Shown here piece by piece: positions 35,048 through 42,672 of a stretch of DNA of 51,926 nucleotides. Each line of letters starts with the position of its first letter. The stretch's first letter is position 1. Location: the NCBI GenBank assembly GCA_023419535.1, contig JAEZXX010000070.1, positions 1-51,926 of the forward strand, written 5' to 3'. This stretch comes from Pseudomonadota bacterium (GTDB lineage Bacteria; Pseudomonadota; Alphaproteobacteria; Rhizobiales; Rhizobiaceae). The position numbers were made by a program, and so were the translations under genes. The notes below the pieces were generated by a model. The model did no database searches. It had not been told where the DNA came from and saw nothing but the letters and a program-made list of their open reading frames with translations.

Positions 35048-35065
35048 GGCTCGGGACTCCGAGCC
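35048..35065. other. 7-bp stem-loop before the membrane protein gene
   Basis: GGCTCGG and CCGAGCC pair around a 4-nt loop (GACT), 70 bp after the CoA transferase stop and 26 bp before the next start. It could end the upstream transcript or influence translation of the downstream gene; no T-tract is present. Confidence 0.3.
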
Positions 35066-35091
35066 ACTTCATCGGCGCGGAAGGGCGTAGC

Positions 35092-35985
35092 ATGACGGTG
35101 TATGAGACAAGCACGAGCGTGGGCCACCCCGCTCCCGCAACGGCGGCGACCGCGCAGGCGGTTCTGGCCAACAAGGTGTCCTGGGGGGCGATCTTCGCCG
35201 GCGTCACCATCGCGCTCGTCACGCAGGTCGTCCTGACGCTGATCGGGGCCGGAATCGGCGTCGCCACGCTCGATCCGGCCAGCGCCTCCGGCCCCTCCGC
35301 CTCGACGATCTCGATCGGCGCCAGCATCTGGACGGTCGCCTCTGCGCTCGTCTCGGCCTTCGCCGGCGGCTTCGTCGCCGCCCGCCTGTCGGGTCGCACG
35401 GACACGACCGCGGCGGCGCTGCACGGGCTGACGACCTGGGCGTTCACCACGCTCCTGATCCTCTATCTCCTGACGACGACGGTGGGCTCGCTCGTCGGCG
35501 GCGCGGTCGGCGGCCTCACCTCCGCCCTCGGCGGGATCGGCCGGACCGCAATCGAGACCGCGGCGCCGGCGGTGGCCGGCAGCGAGGTCAACCCGCTCGA
35601 CGCCATCGAAAGCCAGGTCCGCGCCACGGGCACCGACCCCGAGGCGCTGCAGGCCAATGCCGTGAACGCCATCCGGGCGCTCGTCATGGGCGGCGAGGAC
35701 GGCGCGGACGAGGCCCGGACGCAGGCCGCGCAGGCGCTGGCCCAGGCGCGCGGCATCCCGGTGCCGGAGGCGCAGGCCCAGGTCGCCGAGATCGAGGAGA
35801 GCTATCGCCAGGCGGTCGCCACCGCGCAGGAGACGGCGACGCAGGCCGCCGATGCCGCCGCCTCCGTCGTCTCGCGCGGCGCGCTCCTGACGGCCCTGGC
35901 GCTGATCCTCGGCGCGGCGGCCGGCTGGTTCGGCGGCCGCTCGGGCATCGCGAGCCCGGCGACGCTGGCGGCCCGCCGCCTCTGA
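35092..35985 (+). CDS. Ala-rich integral membrane protein of unknown function
   Basis: A 297-aa protein with hydrophobic segments at about 30-58, 72-98, 108-132 and 262-285. Between the third and fourth is an Ala/Gln/Glu-rich region (about 165-255) likely to be helical or coiled coil (DEARTQAAQALAQARG; YRQAVATAQETATQAADAAA). Similar rhizobial proteins are sometimes labelled PhnA-like, but no phosphonate-related motif is visible and I would not use that name. It stands alone between stem-loops. Function unknown; a cell-envelope role is only a guess from topology. Confidence 0.7.
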   Translation: MTVYETSTSVGHPAPATAATAQAVLANKVSWGAIFAGVTIALVTQVVLTLIGAGIGVATLDPASASGPSASTISIGASIWTVASALVSAFAGGFVAARLSGRTDTTAAALHGLTTWAFTTLLILYLLTTTVGSLVGGAVGGLTSALGGIGRTAIETAAPAVAGSEVNPLDAIESQVRATGTDPEALQANAVNAIRALVMGGEDGADEARTQAAQALAQARGIPVPEAQAQVAEIEESYRQAVATAQETATQAADAAASVVSRGALLTALALILGAAAGWFGGRSGIASPATLAARRL

Positions 35986-36053
35986 TCTGACGCGCGGCGA
36001 AGCCGACGCATCGCCGCGCCCTCGCGATCCGTAGCTGAGTCGGAACCGCTATG

Positions 36054-36077
36054 GCCCGCCCGTTTCCTCGGGCGGGC
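36054..36077. terminator. 9-bp GC-rich stem-loop
   Basis: GCCCGCCCG and CGGGCGGGC pair perfectly around TTTCCT, 69 bp after the membrane protein stop and 60 bp before the mini-XRE gene. No T-run follows. Best explained as a terminator for the upstream gene. Confidence 0.45.
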
Positions 36078-36136
36078 ATCCGGCGTTCCGGACCAAGACC
36101 CATCGAGAATGGACCGAAGCCGGTCCAGGAAGCGCA

Positions 36137-36400
36137 ATGTACGATACCAAGCTCGACGGGCGCACCTGCCGCGCCGCCCGTGCCTTTCTGAACTGGTCCA
36201 GCCGCCAGCTGTCCATCGAGGCGAAGGTGTCGGTCGCCTCGATCTACGATCTGGAGCGGGGACGGCCGGTCGACCGACGCTCGGCGCAGATGCTCGCGCT
36301 CGCCTTCGCGGACGCCGGCGTCGAGATCATCGAACGGGGCGGCCGCGCGATCGGCGTGCGCGAGAGCGAGACGGCCTCAGCCGAGCACGCGCGGGCCTGA
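36137..36400 (+). CDS. Small XRE-type helix-turn-helix regulator
   Basis: An 87-aa protein made almost wholly of one helix-turn-helix domain: CRAARAFLNWSSRQLSIEAK, then VSVASIYDLERG, which place the recognition helix at about residues 31-42. The short tail GVEIIERGGRAIGVR is common in alphaproteobacterial mini-XRE proteins. Such proteins often repress their own gene or a neighbour. The PAS-LuxR gene starts 53 bp later on the same strand and is a likely partner or target. Confidence 0.75.
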   Translation: MYDTKLDGRTCRAARAFLNWSSRQLSIEAKVSVASIYDLERGRPVDRRSAQMLALAFADAGVEIIERGGRAIGVRESETASAEHARA

Positions 36401-36453
36401 ACCGGATCGCCCGCGGCGCATTTCAAGCGACACGAGAAAACGGAGACGGACGG

Positions 36454-37962
36454 ATGGTCGATCAACTCGACGGTCGGACGGTCGAGCGTCGACAGCTGCA
36501 GCAGATCATCGCGGGGCTCACCGAAGGCGTGATCCTCATCGAACCGGACCAGACCATCGCCTGGGCGAACGAGGCCGCCCTGCGCATGCACGGCGTCACG
36601 CGGGTCGACGAGCTCGGGCGCACGGTCGACGCGTATCGGGAGCGTTTCCAGCTGCGCTATCGCAACAACCACGTGGTGGAGGAAGGCGCCTATCCGGCCG
36701 ACCGGGTGCTCGCGGGAGAAATCTTCGCCGACGTGGTGGTCGAGGTGGTCCCCGCCGGACGGGCGGACTGCGAATGGGTGCACCGGGTGCGCAGCCTCGT
36801 CCTGACCGACGGCGCCGGCGACCCCGACTGCCTCGTGCTGATCGTGACCGACGCGACCGACGAGATTCAGGCGGTCGAGCGGTTCGAGCGCGCCTTCAAC
36901 GCCAATCCCGCGCCCGCACTCATCTGCCGCGTCTCGGACCTGCGCTACATCCGCGTCAACCAGGGCTTCCTCGACATGACGGGCTACGCCCGCGAGGCGG
37001 TGGTCGGCCGCTCGGTCTACGATCTCGACGTCATGGAGGGCGCCGACAAGCGCGAACTCGGCAAGGAGCGTCTCGCCGAAGGTGCCACGATCCCGCAGAT
37101 GGAGGCGTGCCTGGCTCTGCCCGGCGGGGAATCGAAGCTCGTCATCGTCGCGGGGCAGCCGATGGAGATCGGCGACGAGCGGTGCATTCTCTTCACCTTC
37201 GCCGATCTGGAGCCCCGCCGGAAGGCCGAGAGCGCACTGCGCAACAGCGAGGAGAAGTTCGCCAAGACCTTCCGCCTCGCGCCCGTCCCGATGAAGATCT
37301 GCACGCTCGACGGCTTTCGCATCCTCGACGTGAACGACGCCTTCCTGAGGGAGACCGGCTGGTCGCTGGAAGAGGTGATCGGGCGCAGCCCGGCCGAGAT
37401 CGAGCTTTGGGACGAGGCGTCCGCCCGCCGCAAGCTCGAGACCGAGCTCGTCGAAGGCAACGGCATCCGTGGGCGGGAGGCCAAGCTCAAGACGAAGGCC
37501 GGTGCGGTGATCGACTGCCTCGTCTCCGCCGAGACCGTGACGATCGGCGGCGCGGTCTGCGTGCTCGACGTCTTCCAGGACATCTCGTCGCGCAAGGCCT
37601 CCGAACTCGACCTGATCAAGGCCATCGAGGAGGTGATGACGGACACGGGCTGGTTCAGCCGCTCGATCGTCGAGAAGCTCGCGACCATGCGCTCCCCCCA
37701 GCCCATCGGCGACCGCAAGACGGGCTTTGCGGAACTGACGAAGAAGGAGCGGCTGGTGCTCGGCTACGTCTCCCAGGGGCTGGACGACGGCGAGATCGCC
37801 GAGCGCCTCTTCCTCTCGCGCAACACCATCCGCAATCACGTGGCCCGCATCTACGCCAAGGTCGGCGTCCACCGCCGCAGCGAGGCGATCGTCTGGGCGC
37901 GCGAGCGCGGGATCGTCGGACCCGACCCGGAGCGCCGCAAGCCGGGAGCGCCCGATCGGTGA
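36454..37962 (+). CDS. Multi-PAS regulator with C-terminal LuxR-type DNA-binding domain
   Basis: A 502-aa cytoplasmic one-component regulator. Three PAS-like domains are visible: about 15-140 (GVILIEPDQTIAWANEAALR), 150-265 (LRYIRVNQGFLDMTGYAREA) and 270-385 (FRILDVNDAFLRETGWSLEE, closing VFQDISSRKASE). A LuxR/FixJ helix-turn-helix follows at about 425-485 (LTKKERLVLGYVSQGLDDGE; LFLSRNTIRNHVARIYAKVG). There is no kinase core, so signal binding in a PAS domain probably controls DNA binding directly. No ligand-specific residue can be named. The start has a GGAGA stretch about 9 bp upstream. Confidence 0.88.
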   Translation: MVDQLDGRTVERRQLQQIIAGLTEGVILIEPDQTIAWANEAALRMHGVTRVDELGRTVDAYRERFQLRYRNNHVVEEGAYPADRVLAGEIFADVVVEVVPAGRADCEWVHRVRSLVLTDGAGDPDCLVLIVTDATDEIQAVERFERAFNANPAPALICRVSDLRYIRVNQGFLDMTGYAREAVVGRSVYDLDVMEGADKRELGKERLAEGATIPQMEACLALPGGESKLVIVAGQPMEIGDERCILFTFADLEPRRKAESALRNSEEKFAKTFRLAPVPMKICTLDGFRILDVNDAFLRETGWSLEEVIGRSPAEIELWDEASARRKLETELVEGNGIRGREAKLKTKAGAVIDCLVSAETVTIGGAVCVLDVFQDISSRKASELDLIKAIEEVMTDTGWFSRSIVEKLATMRSPQPIGDRKTGFAELTKKERLVLGYVSQGLDDGEIAERLFLSRNTIRNHVARIYAKVGVHRRSEAIVWARERGIVGPDPERRKPGAPDR

Positions 37963-38006
37963 CGGGCTCGGTGGCGCCTCGCGCGGCGGGCGTGCGAGCG
38001 GCGAAA

Positions 38007-38047
38007 AAGAGCCGTCTGCATCAGCCGGACTGATGCGGACGGCTCTT
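38007..38047. terminator. 18-bp stem-loop, probable bidirectional terminator
   Basis: Arms 38007-38024 (AAGAGCCGTCTGCATCAG) and 38030-38047 pair over 18 positions with one G-U, around the loop CCGGA. It lies 44 bp after the PAS-LuxR stop. On the plus strand only TTCGTC follows; on the minus strand a run of five T follows, so the element is a better intrinsic terminator in that direction although no minus-strand gene ends here. Confidence 0.7.
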
Positions 38048-38137
38048 CGTCGGGCCCGCACGGTGCTTATCTTCGGACCCGAAACGAGCGCGGGCCCCGC
38101 ACGACGCGTCGGTCCGAGCGGCTCGAAGGAGCAGACG

Positions 38138-38320
38138 ATGGACAAGAACCGGATCGAAGGCGCCAAGAAGCAGGCGGTCGGCTCGGTGAAGGAAGCGATC
38201 GGCAAGGTCACCGGCAACGAGCGCGTCGAGGCCGAAGGCGCAGCCGAGAAGACCGCCGGAAAGGTCCAGGGCGAGGTCGGCAAGGCGAAGGACGACGTGC
38301 GGGACGCCCTGCGCAAATGA
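38138..38320 (+). CDS. CsbD-like small stress protein
   Basis: A 60-aa, highly charged, Lys/Glu/Ala-rich protein (MDKNRIEGAKKQAVGSVKEA; KVTGNERVEAEGAAEKTAGK) matching the CsbD family, which is usually induced under general stress and has no known enzymatic function. The ATG at 38138 follows GAAGGAGC. It is isolated by a terminator before it and a stem-loop after it. No sigma-factor consensus could be assigned with confidence. Confidence 0.85.
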   Translation: MDKNRIEGAKKQAVGSVKEAIGKVTGNERVEAEGAAEKTAGKVQGEVGKAKDDVRDALRK

Positions 38321-38400
38321 TCCCGCGCTCGGGCGACAGGCGACCCGAGCCGCACATCCCCGTCGCCGCGGCGTTCACGTCCCTGATGCCGCGGAACTGG

Positions 38401-38437
38401 AGAGGGCCGGGTCTCGCAACGCGCGTCCCGGCCCTCT
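38401..38437. terminator. 11-bp stem-loop after the CsbD-like gene
   Basis: AGAGGGCCGGG (38401-38411) and CCCGGCCCTCT (38427-38437) pair perfectly around a 15-nt loop, 80 bp after the CsbD-like stop. Only weak T content follows. Likely the end of that transcript. Confidence 0.5.
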
Positions 38438-38508
38438 ACATTGCTAGTTGGACAACGATGCGCCGCCGGTCCTTGCGAGCGCAACTCGGCGCACTGCTTG
38501 AAGAGACT

Positions 38509-38871
38509 ATGATCAGACTGACCTACGCATCGACCCTGAAAGAGAATGTCGGCCCCGGCGACCTCGACGCCATCGTGGCGCACTCCGCGCAGCGCAATGC
38601 CGAGGTCGGAATCTCCGGCATCCTCGCGATCGAGGACCGCCGGGTCTGCCAGATCCTCGAAGGGGAGGCCGAGGCGGTCGACGCGCTCTACCGCAAGATC
38701 CTGGCCGACACGCGCCACGACGGCGTGGTGGAACTGGCGCGCCATGCGGTGGACAGCCGCACCTTCGGCGACTGGAGCATGAGCCGCCGGCCGATGTTCG
38801 ACGTGGTGATGGCGGCCTTCGCCAGAGGCGGCAAGGCCGCGGCCCCGCATTCGGTGGTCGCCACCTCCTGA
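38509..38871 (+). CDS. Stand-alone BLUF-domain blue-light photoreceptor
   Basis: A 120-aa protein consisting of a BLUF domain plus a short tail. The flavin-pocket residues are all present: Tyr6 in RLTYAS, Asn30 in QRNAEVGISGIL, Gln48 in VCQILEG, and Trp89/Met91 in FGDWSM. Blue light rearranges the Tyr-Gln hydrogen bonds around FAD and alters a partner protein. No effector domain is attached, as in short BLUF proteins that act through protein contacts. Candidate partners nearby are the multi-PAS LuxR regulator and mini-XRE protein, purely by position. The ATG at 38509 gives the canonical N-terminus. Confidence 0.92.
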   Translation: MIRLTYASTLKENVGPGDLDAIVAHSAQRNAEVGISGILAIEDRRVCQILEGEAEAVDALYRKILADTRHDGVVELARHAVDSRTFGDWSMSRRPMFDVVMAAFARGGKAAAPHSVVATS

Positions 38872-38994
38872 CGCCTCCTTTCTTGAACGGGCGAACGGCT
38901 TTGCGGCTTGCCGCCTGCGGCCGATCTGCGCCATGAGGTCGAAGGTCCGGGGGCGGAGCGTTCGCTCGCCGGCTGAAACCCTCGGAGCGCGCGG

Positions 38995-39945
38995 ATGATC
39001 CTGGTCTTCGGCTCGGTGAACGTGGACCTCGTGTCGCGCGTCGAACGGATCGCACGCCCGGGCGAGACGGTGCTGTCGCCGGGCTACGAGCGCCATTTCG
39101 GCGGCAAGGGCGCCAATCAGGCGGTTGCCGCCGCCCGCATGCTGGCGCCCGGCGCCGGGCCCGTCGTCTTCTGCAGCGCGCTGGGCACCGATGCGTTCGG
39201 GCAGGAATGCCTTGAGAACCTGAAGGCGGAGGGCATCGACACGACCCCCTGTCAGATCGGCGAGGGCGCCACCGGCTGCGCGTTCATCTCCGTCGACAGG
39301 AGCGGGGAGAACGCGATCACCGTCGCGAGCGGCGCGAACGACTGCATCCGGGCCGACCGGCTCGACCCCTCGGTCCTCGATCGGGCGACCATCGTCGTCC
39401 TCCAGATGGAAGTGCCGTGGCAGGAGAATGCCGCGGTGGCGCGGCGTATGCGCGTTGCGGGCGGACGCACGATCCTGAACTTCGCGCCGGCGCGTCTCGA
39501 CGTTCCGGCCGACGCGCTCGACCGCTTCGTCGCCGATGTCGACGTTCTCGTCCTGAACGAGCACGAGGCCGAGACTTTGGCCTCGGGTCTTGCGATCGAG
39601 ACACGGGACGCGGCGTCGGCCCTGTGCGAGCGCTTCGGGATCGTCGTCGTCGTGACTCTCGGGGCCAGGGGCGCAAAGCTCTGCGAACCGGGCGGCGAGG
39701 TCTGGTACGCGCCGGCCGAGGCGGTGGAGGTCGTCGACACGACCGGCGCGGGCGACACCTTCGTGGGCGCGTTCGCGGCAGCCCTCGACGAAGGCTGCGC
39801 AGCGCGCGAAGCCGTGGAACGGGCCGGCATCGCCGCATCCCTGTCCTGCACCCGCGCCGGCGCCCAGGGCGGCTCGCCGACGCGGGCGGAACACGACGGT
39901 TTCACCGCCGCGCGAAGGGCTGCCTCGTCGGCCCGAGAGGGCTGA
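38995..39945 (+). CDS. PfkB-family carbohydrate kinase, ribokinase-like
   Basis: Sugar kinase (316 aa) using ATP to phosphorylate a pentose or nucleoside-like substrate. The substrate-binding motif is GGKGANQAVAAARM (36-49). The C-terminal PfkB signature is DTTGAGDTFVGAF with catalytic base Asp254, and VLNEHEAETL is the usual mid-protein motif. Ribokinase fits best among PfkB members. There is no sugar transporter beside it; the rbs-like transporter at the left end is 35 kb away. It ends 25 bp from the convergent ABC operon. Confidence 0.88.
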   Translation: MILVFGSVNVDLVSRVERIARPGETVLSPGYERHFGGKGANQAVAAARMLAPGAGPVVFCSALGTDAFGQECLENLKAEGIDTTPCQIGEGATGCAFISVDRSGENAITVASGANDCIRADRLDPSVLDRATIVVLQMEVPWQENAAVARRMRVAGGRTILNFAPARLDVPADALDRFVADVDVLVLNEHEAETLASGLAIETRDAASALCERFGIVVVVTLGARGAKLCEPGGEVWYAPAEAVEVVDTTGAGDTFVGAFAAALDEGCAAREAVERAGIAASLSCTRAGAQGGSPTRAEHDGFTAARRAASSAREG

Positions 39946-39970
39946 AAGGCTGGCCTTCGAGCGGGCGCCG

Positions 39971-40987
39971 TCAGCTGCCGCCTTCTGCGAAGGCCTCCTC
40001 GAAGAAGTAGTCCTGCCAGGATGCCGCCTCGTTCGTCAGGACGCCGATCGCGTGCAGCTCCTGCGCGTAGACCAGCGTCTTCTCGGGCGCGATGGTGAAA
40101 TCGTTCTCCGGGTCCTGGATGATCTGGAGAACGAGATCGGGGGCGAGACGAGAGTTCTGCTGGCGGATGAAGATGTCGGCGGCCTCTTCCGGGTTCCGTT
40201 CGATGAACTCGGCCGCCTCGCCGAGCGCGGCGTAGAGTGCGGCGTAGGTCTGCGGGTTCTCGTCGTGGAAGGCCGAGGTGGCGTAGAGGACGTTGAACGT
40301 CGCCGGTCCGCCGAGGATGTCGTAGGACGACAGGACGCGGTGGACCGCCGGATTGGCCGCCTCCGCCTGGTAATAGAAGGGCGCCGAGGAGAAGTGGGAG
40401 TTGATCTCCGTGCCGCCCGCGATCAGCGCGGCGGTGGCGTCCGGATGCGGCAGGCTGATCGAGATGGCGTCGAGCCTGTCGAACGCCTCCGGTCCGAAGC
40501 GCCGCGCGGCCTCGATCTGCAGCGTGCGGGACTGGAAGCCAACGCCCGCCGCCGGAACGGCGATGCGGTCGTTCGGGCCGAAGTCCTCCAGGTCCCGGAC
40601 GTCCGGATTGTTGGTCAGGAGATAGTTCGGCAGCGAGCCGAGCGAGGCGACGAGCTTGACGTCCTGCGTGCCTGCGGTGCGGTCCCACATGGTGAGGGCG
40701 GGCGGGACGCCGGCCGAGACGATGTCGAGATTGCCGGAGAAAAGCGCCTCGTTCATGGCGGTCGCCCCCGAGATGCTGGCCCATTCCACGTCGATCTCGA
40801 GCCCGGCCTCGCGCCCGTGCTTCTCGATCAGCTCCTGGTCCCGGACGACGTCGAGGATCAGATAGGCGATGCCGAACTGCTGCGCGATCCGGATCGAGCC
40901 TTCCGCGAGGGCGGCGCTCGGCAGGAGGGTCGCGAGCGACAGCGCGGCCGTGCCGGCGAGGGCGCGGGAAAGAAGGGTCTGCGTCAT
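39971..40987 (-). CDS. ABC transporter substrate-binding protein, NitT/TauT (SsuA) type, copy 1
   Basis: Periplasmic binding protein (338 aa) with a signal peptide (MTQTLLSRALAGTAALSLAT, cleavage near ALAEG at about residue 29). The mature start IRIAQQFGIAYLILDVVRDQ and later WDRTAG, LPHPDATAALIAGG, LSSYDILGGP and SWQDYFFEE place it in the NMT1/TauA/SsuA superfamily. It is the last gene of a minus-strand operon whose first gene encodes another protein of the same subfamily. The ligand is probably a sulfonate or similar organosulfur compound, judged from the nearby ssuD; this is inference. Confidence 0.88.
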   Translation of the reverse strand: MTQTLLSRALAGTAALSLATLLPSAALAEGSIRIAQQFGIAYLILDVVRDQELIEKHGREAGLEIDVEWASISGATAMNEALFSGNLDIVSAGVPPALTMWDRTAGTQDVKLVASLGSLPNYLLTNNPDVRDLEDFGPNDRIAVPAAGVGFQSRTLQIEAARRFGPEAFDRLDAISISLPHPDATAALIAGGTEINSHFSSAPFYYQAEAANPAVHRVLSSYDILGGPATFNVLYATSAFHDENPQTYAALYAALGEAAEFIERNPEEAADIFIRQQNSRLAPDLVLQIIQDPENDFTIAPEKTLVYAQELHAIGVLTNEAASWQDYFFEEAFAEGGS

Positions 40988-41033
40988 CGGGATGCGTTCC
41001 TGTGGGTGGGCGAGGAGTCGTGGAGGGGAAGCG

Positions 41034-41861
41034 TCAACGCTGCATGCCCCATCGCCGGACCGTCAGGGCTTCCAGCGCACGAAAGACGACGCTCTCGACG
41101 AGGAGGCCGATGACGATGACGAGGACCAGCCCGGCGAAGACCTTGTCGGTGAAGAGCTCGTTGCGATTGCGGAAGATGAACCAGCCGAGGCCGCCCTGGC
41201 TCGAGGAGACGCCGAAGACGAGCTCGGCGGCGATCAGCGTGCGCCAGGCGAAGGCCCAGCCGATCTTCAGGCCGTAGATGATCGAAGGCAGGGCCGCCGG
41301 GATCAGGATGAGGCCGACATAGGACGGGCCCTTCAGCCCGTAGTTCCGGCCGACGAGGCGCTGGGTCTCGGGCACGGAATCGAAGCCGCCGAGCGTGGCG
41401 AGCGCGAAGGGCCACAGCACCGCGTGGACGAGCACGAAGAGCAGGCTCGCCTCGCCGAGTCCGAACCAGAGCATCGCCAGCGGCAGGATGGCGATGGCCG
41501 GAAGCGGGTTGAACATCGAGATCAGCGTCTTCAGCGCCTCGCGCACGAAGCCGTTGGCGACGGCGAGCGACACGAAGACGAGCGCGATGACGACGGCGAT
41601 CGCGTAGCCCTTCAGGAGAACCGAGAGCGAGGCCCAAGACGAGGCGATGAGCCCGTCATTGAGGATGCCGTCCCAGAGCGCCGCCATCGTCTGGGTGAAG
41701 GACGGCAGGAGGATCGGTCGCGCGGCGTAGAGCGCGGCGGCCTGCCAGAGGGCGGCGAGGAGGACCAGCACCGCGATCTTGCGCCAGAGCGCCACGGCCC
41801 CCTCGGAGGCGTAGAAGGCCGGCAGACGTTGGGCGGGGAGGGACGTCGCGGCGTCAGACAT
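41034..41861 (-). CDS. ABC transporter permease, TauC/SsuC type
   Basis: Inner-membrane permease (275 aa) with about six hydrophobic segments. The coupling motif LGGFDSVPETQRLVGRNYGL and the segment LPSIIYGLKIGWAFAWRTLI are typical of BPD_transp_1 proteins in nitrate/taurine/sulfonate importers. The start overlaps the end of the ATPase gene by 8 bp. It serves with the ATPase and one or both flanking binding proteins. Confidence 0.92.
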   Translation of the reverse strand: MSDAATSLPAQRLPAFYASEGAVALWRKIAVLVLLAALWQAAALYAARPILLPSFTQTMAALWDGILNDGLIASSWASLSVLLKGYAIAVVIALVFVSLAVANGFVREALKTLISMFNPLPAIAILPLAMLWFGLGEASLLFVLVHAVLWPFALATLGGFDSVPETQRLVGRNYGLKGPSYVGLILIPAALPSIIYGLKIGWAFAWRTLIAAELVFGVSSSQGGLGWFIFRNRNELFTDKVFAGLVLVIVIGLLVESVVFRALEALTVRRWGMQR

Positions 41862-42672
41862 GGGCCTCTTCCTCCTCGGCCGTCGCGGTCTCGTCGAAGA
41901 GGAGCCCGTTCACCTCGCGCACCACGCCTTCGAAGCGCGCGCTGCCGGTGTTCGACAGGTCGAACTCGGCCGTGTCGAAGGTCGCGATGGTGCGCCCGGG
42001 ATGGGCCGAGAGCAGATGCAGCTTGGTGCCAATCAGGATCGCCTCCTCGATCGAATGGGTAACGAAGAGGAGCGTGAAGCGCTCGTTCTCCGCGAGCCGC
42101 AGGAGGTCCTCCTGCAGCCTCCGGCGCGTGAGCGCGTCGAGCGCGGCGAAGGGTTCGTCCATCAGGAGGACGTCGGCCTCGGTCACGAGCGCGCGGGCGA
42201 TGGCCGCGCGCTGCTTCATGCCGCCGGAGAGGGTGTGCGGGTAGGAATCGATGGCGCGCTCCAAACCCACCTTGCGCAAGGCTTCGGCGGCACGCTCGCG
42301 GGCCTCCGCCTTGCCGACCTCGCCGGCCACGCGCAGCGGGAAGGCGACATTGTCGCGCACGCTCTTCCAGGGCAGGAGCTGGTCGAACTCCTGGAAGACG
42401 ACGATGCGGTCGGGCCCGGCGCCGCGGATCGGCTTGCCGCGTACGCGGATCTCGCCGCCGGCCGCCGGAAGGAAGCCCGCGACCGCCTTCAGGATCGAGG
42501 ACTTGCCGCAGCCCGAGCGCCCGAGCAGCACCAGCCGCTCGCCCTCGCGGGCCGAGAAGGAGACGTTCTCCACGGCCCGCAGCGTGCCCTTGGGCGTCCG
42601 GTAGTCGAGGGTCAGCCCCTTGGCCTCGAAGGCCGGCGGGCCGGGGACGTAGGCCTCGTTGCGCGCCAACAT
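41854..42672 (-). CDS. ABC transporter ATP-binding protein, TauB/SsuB type
   Basis: Single ATPase domain (272 aa). Walker A is GRSGCGKSS (51-59), the Q-loop is in VFQEFDQLLPWKSV, the signature is LSGGMKQR, Walker B is VLLMDEPFAALD and the switch His is in FVTHSIEEA. The start is ATG at 42672, overlapping the preceding stop by one base (TGATG). The frame is open upstream through the binding-protein gene, but that is a GC-rich shadow. PFAALD with MKQR is usual in the NitT/TauT family. Confidence 0.93.
   Translation of the reverse strand: MLARNEAYVPGPPAFEAKGLTLDYRTPKGTLRAVENVSFSAREGERLVLLGRSGCGKSSILKAVAGFLPAAGGEIRVRGKPIRGAGPDRIVVFQEFDQLLPWKSVRDNVAFPLRVAGEVGKAEARERAAEALRKVGLERAIDSYPHTLSGGMKQRAAIARALVTEADVLLMDEPFAALDALTRRRLQEDLLRLAENERFTLLFVTHSIEEAILIGTKLHLLSAHPGRTIATFDTAEFDLSNTGSARFEGVVREVNGLLFDETATAEEEEAHV

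Noticed and set aside
36041..36066. Possible EcfG-type promoter (GGAAC followed by CGTT)
   Set aside because: The gap is 14 bp instead of the usual 16-17, and the right half lies in a stem-loop. Another GGAAC at 38393 has no proper partner.
36244..39894. Long minus-strand open frame crossing the PAS-LuxR, CsbD, BLUF and ribokinase-like genes
   Set aside because: It spans several plus-strand genes and intergenic stem-loops and shows only low-complexity composition, so it is a shadow frame.
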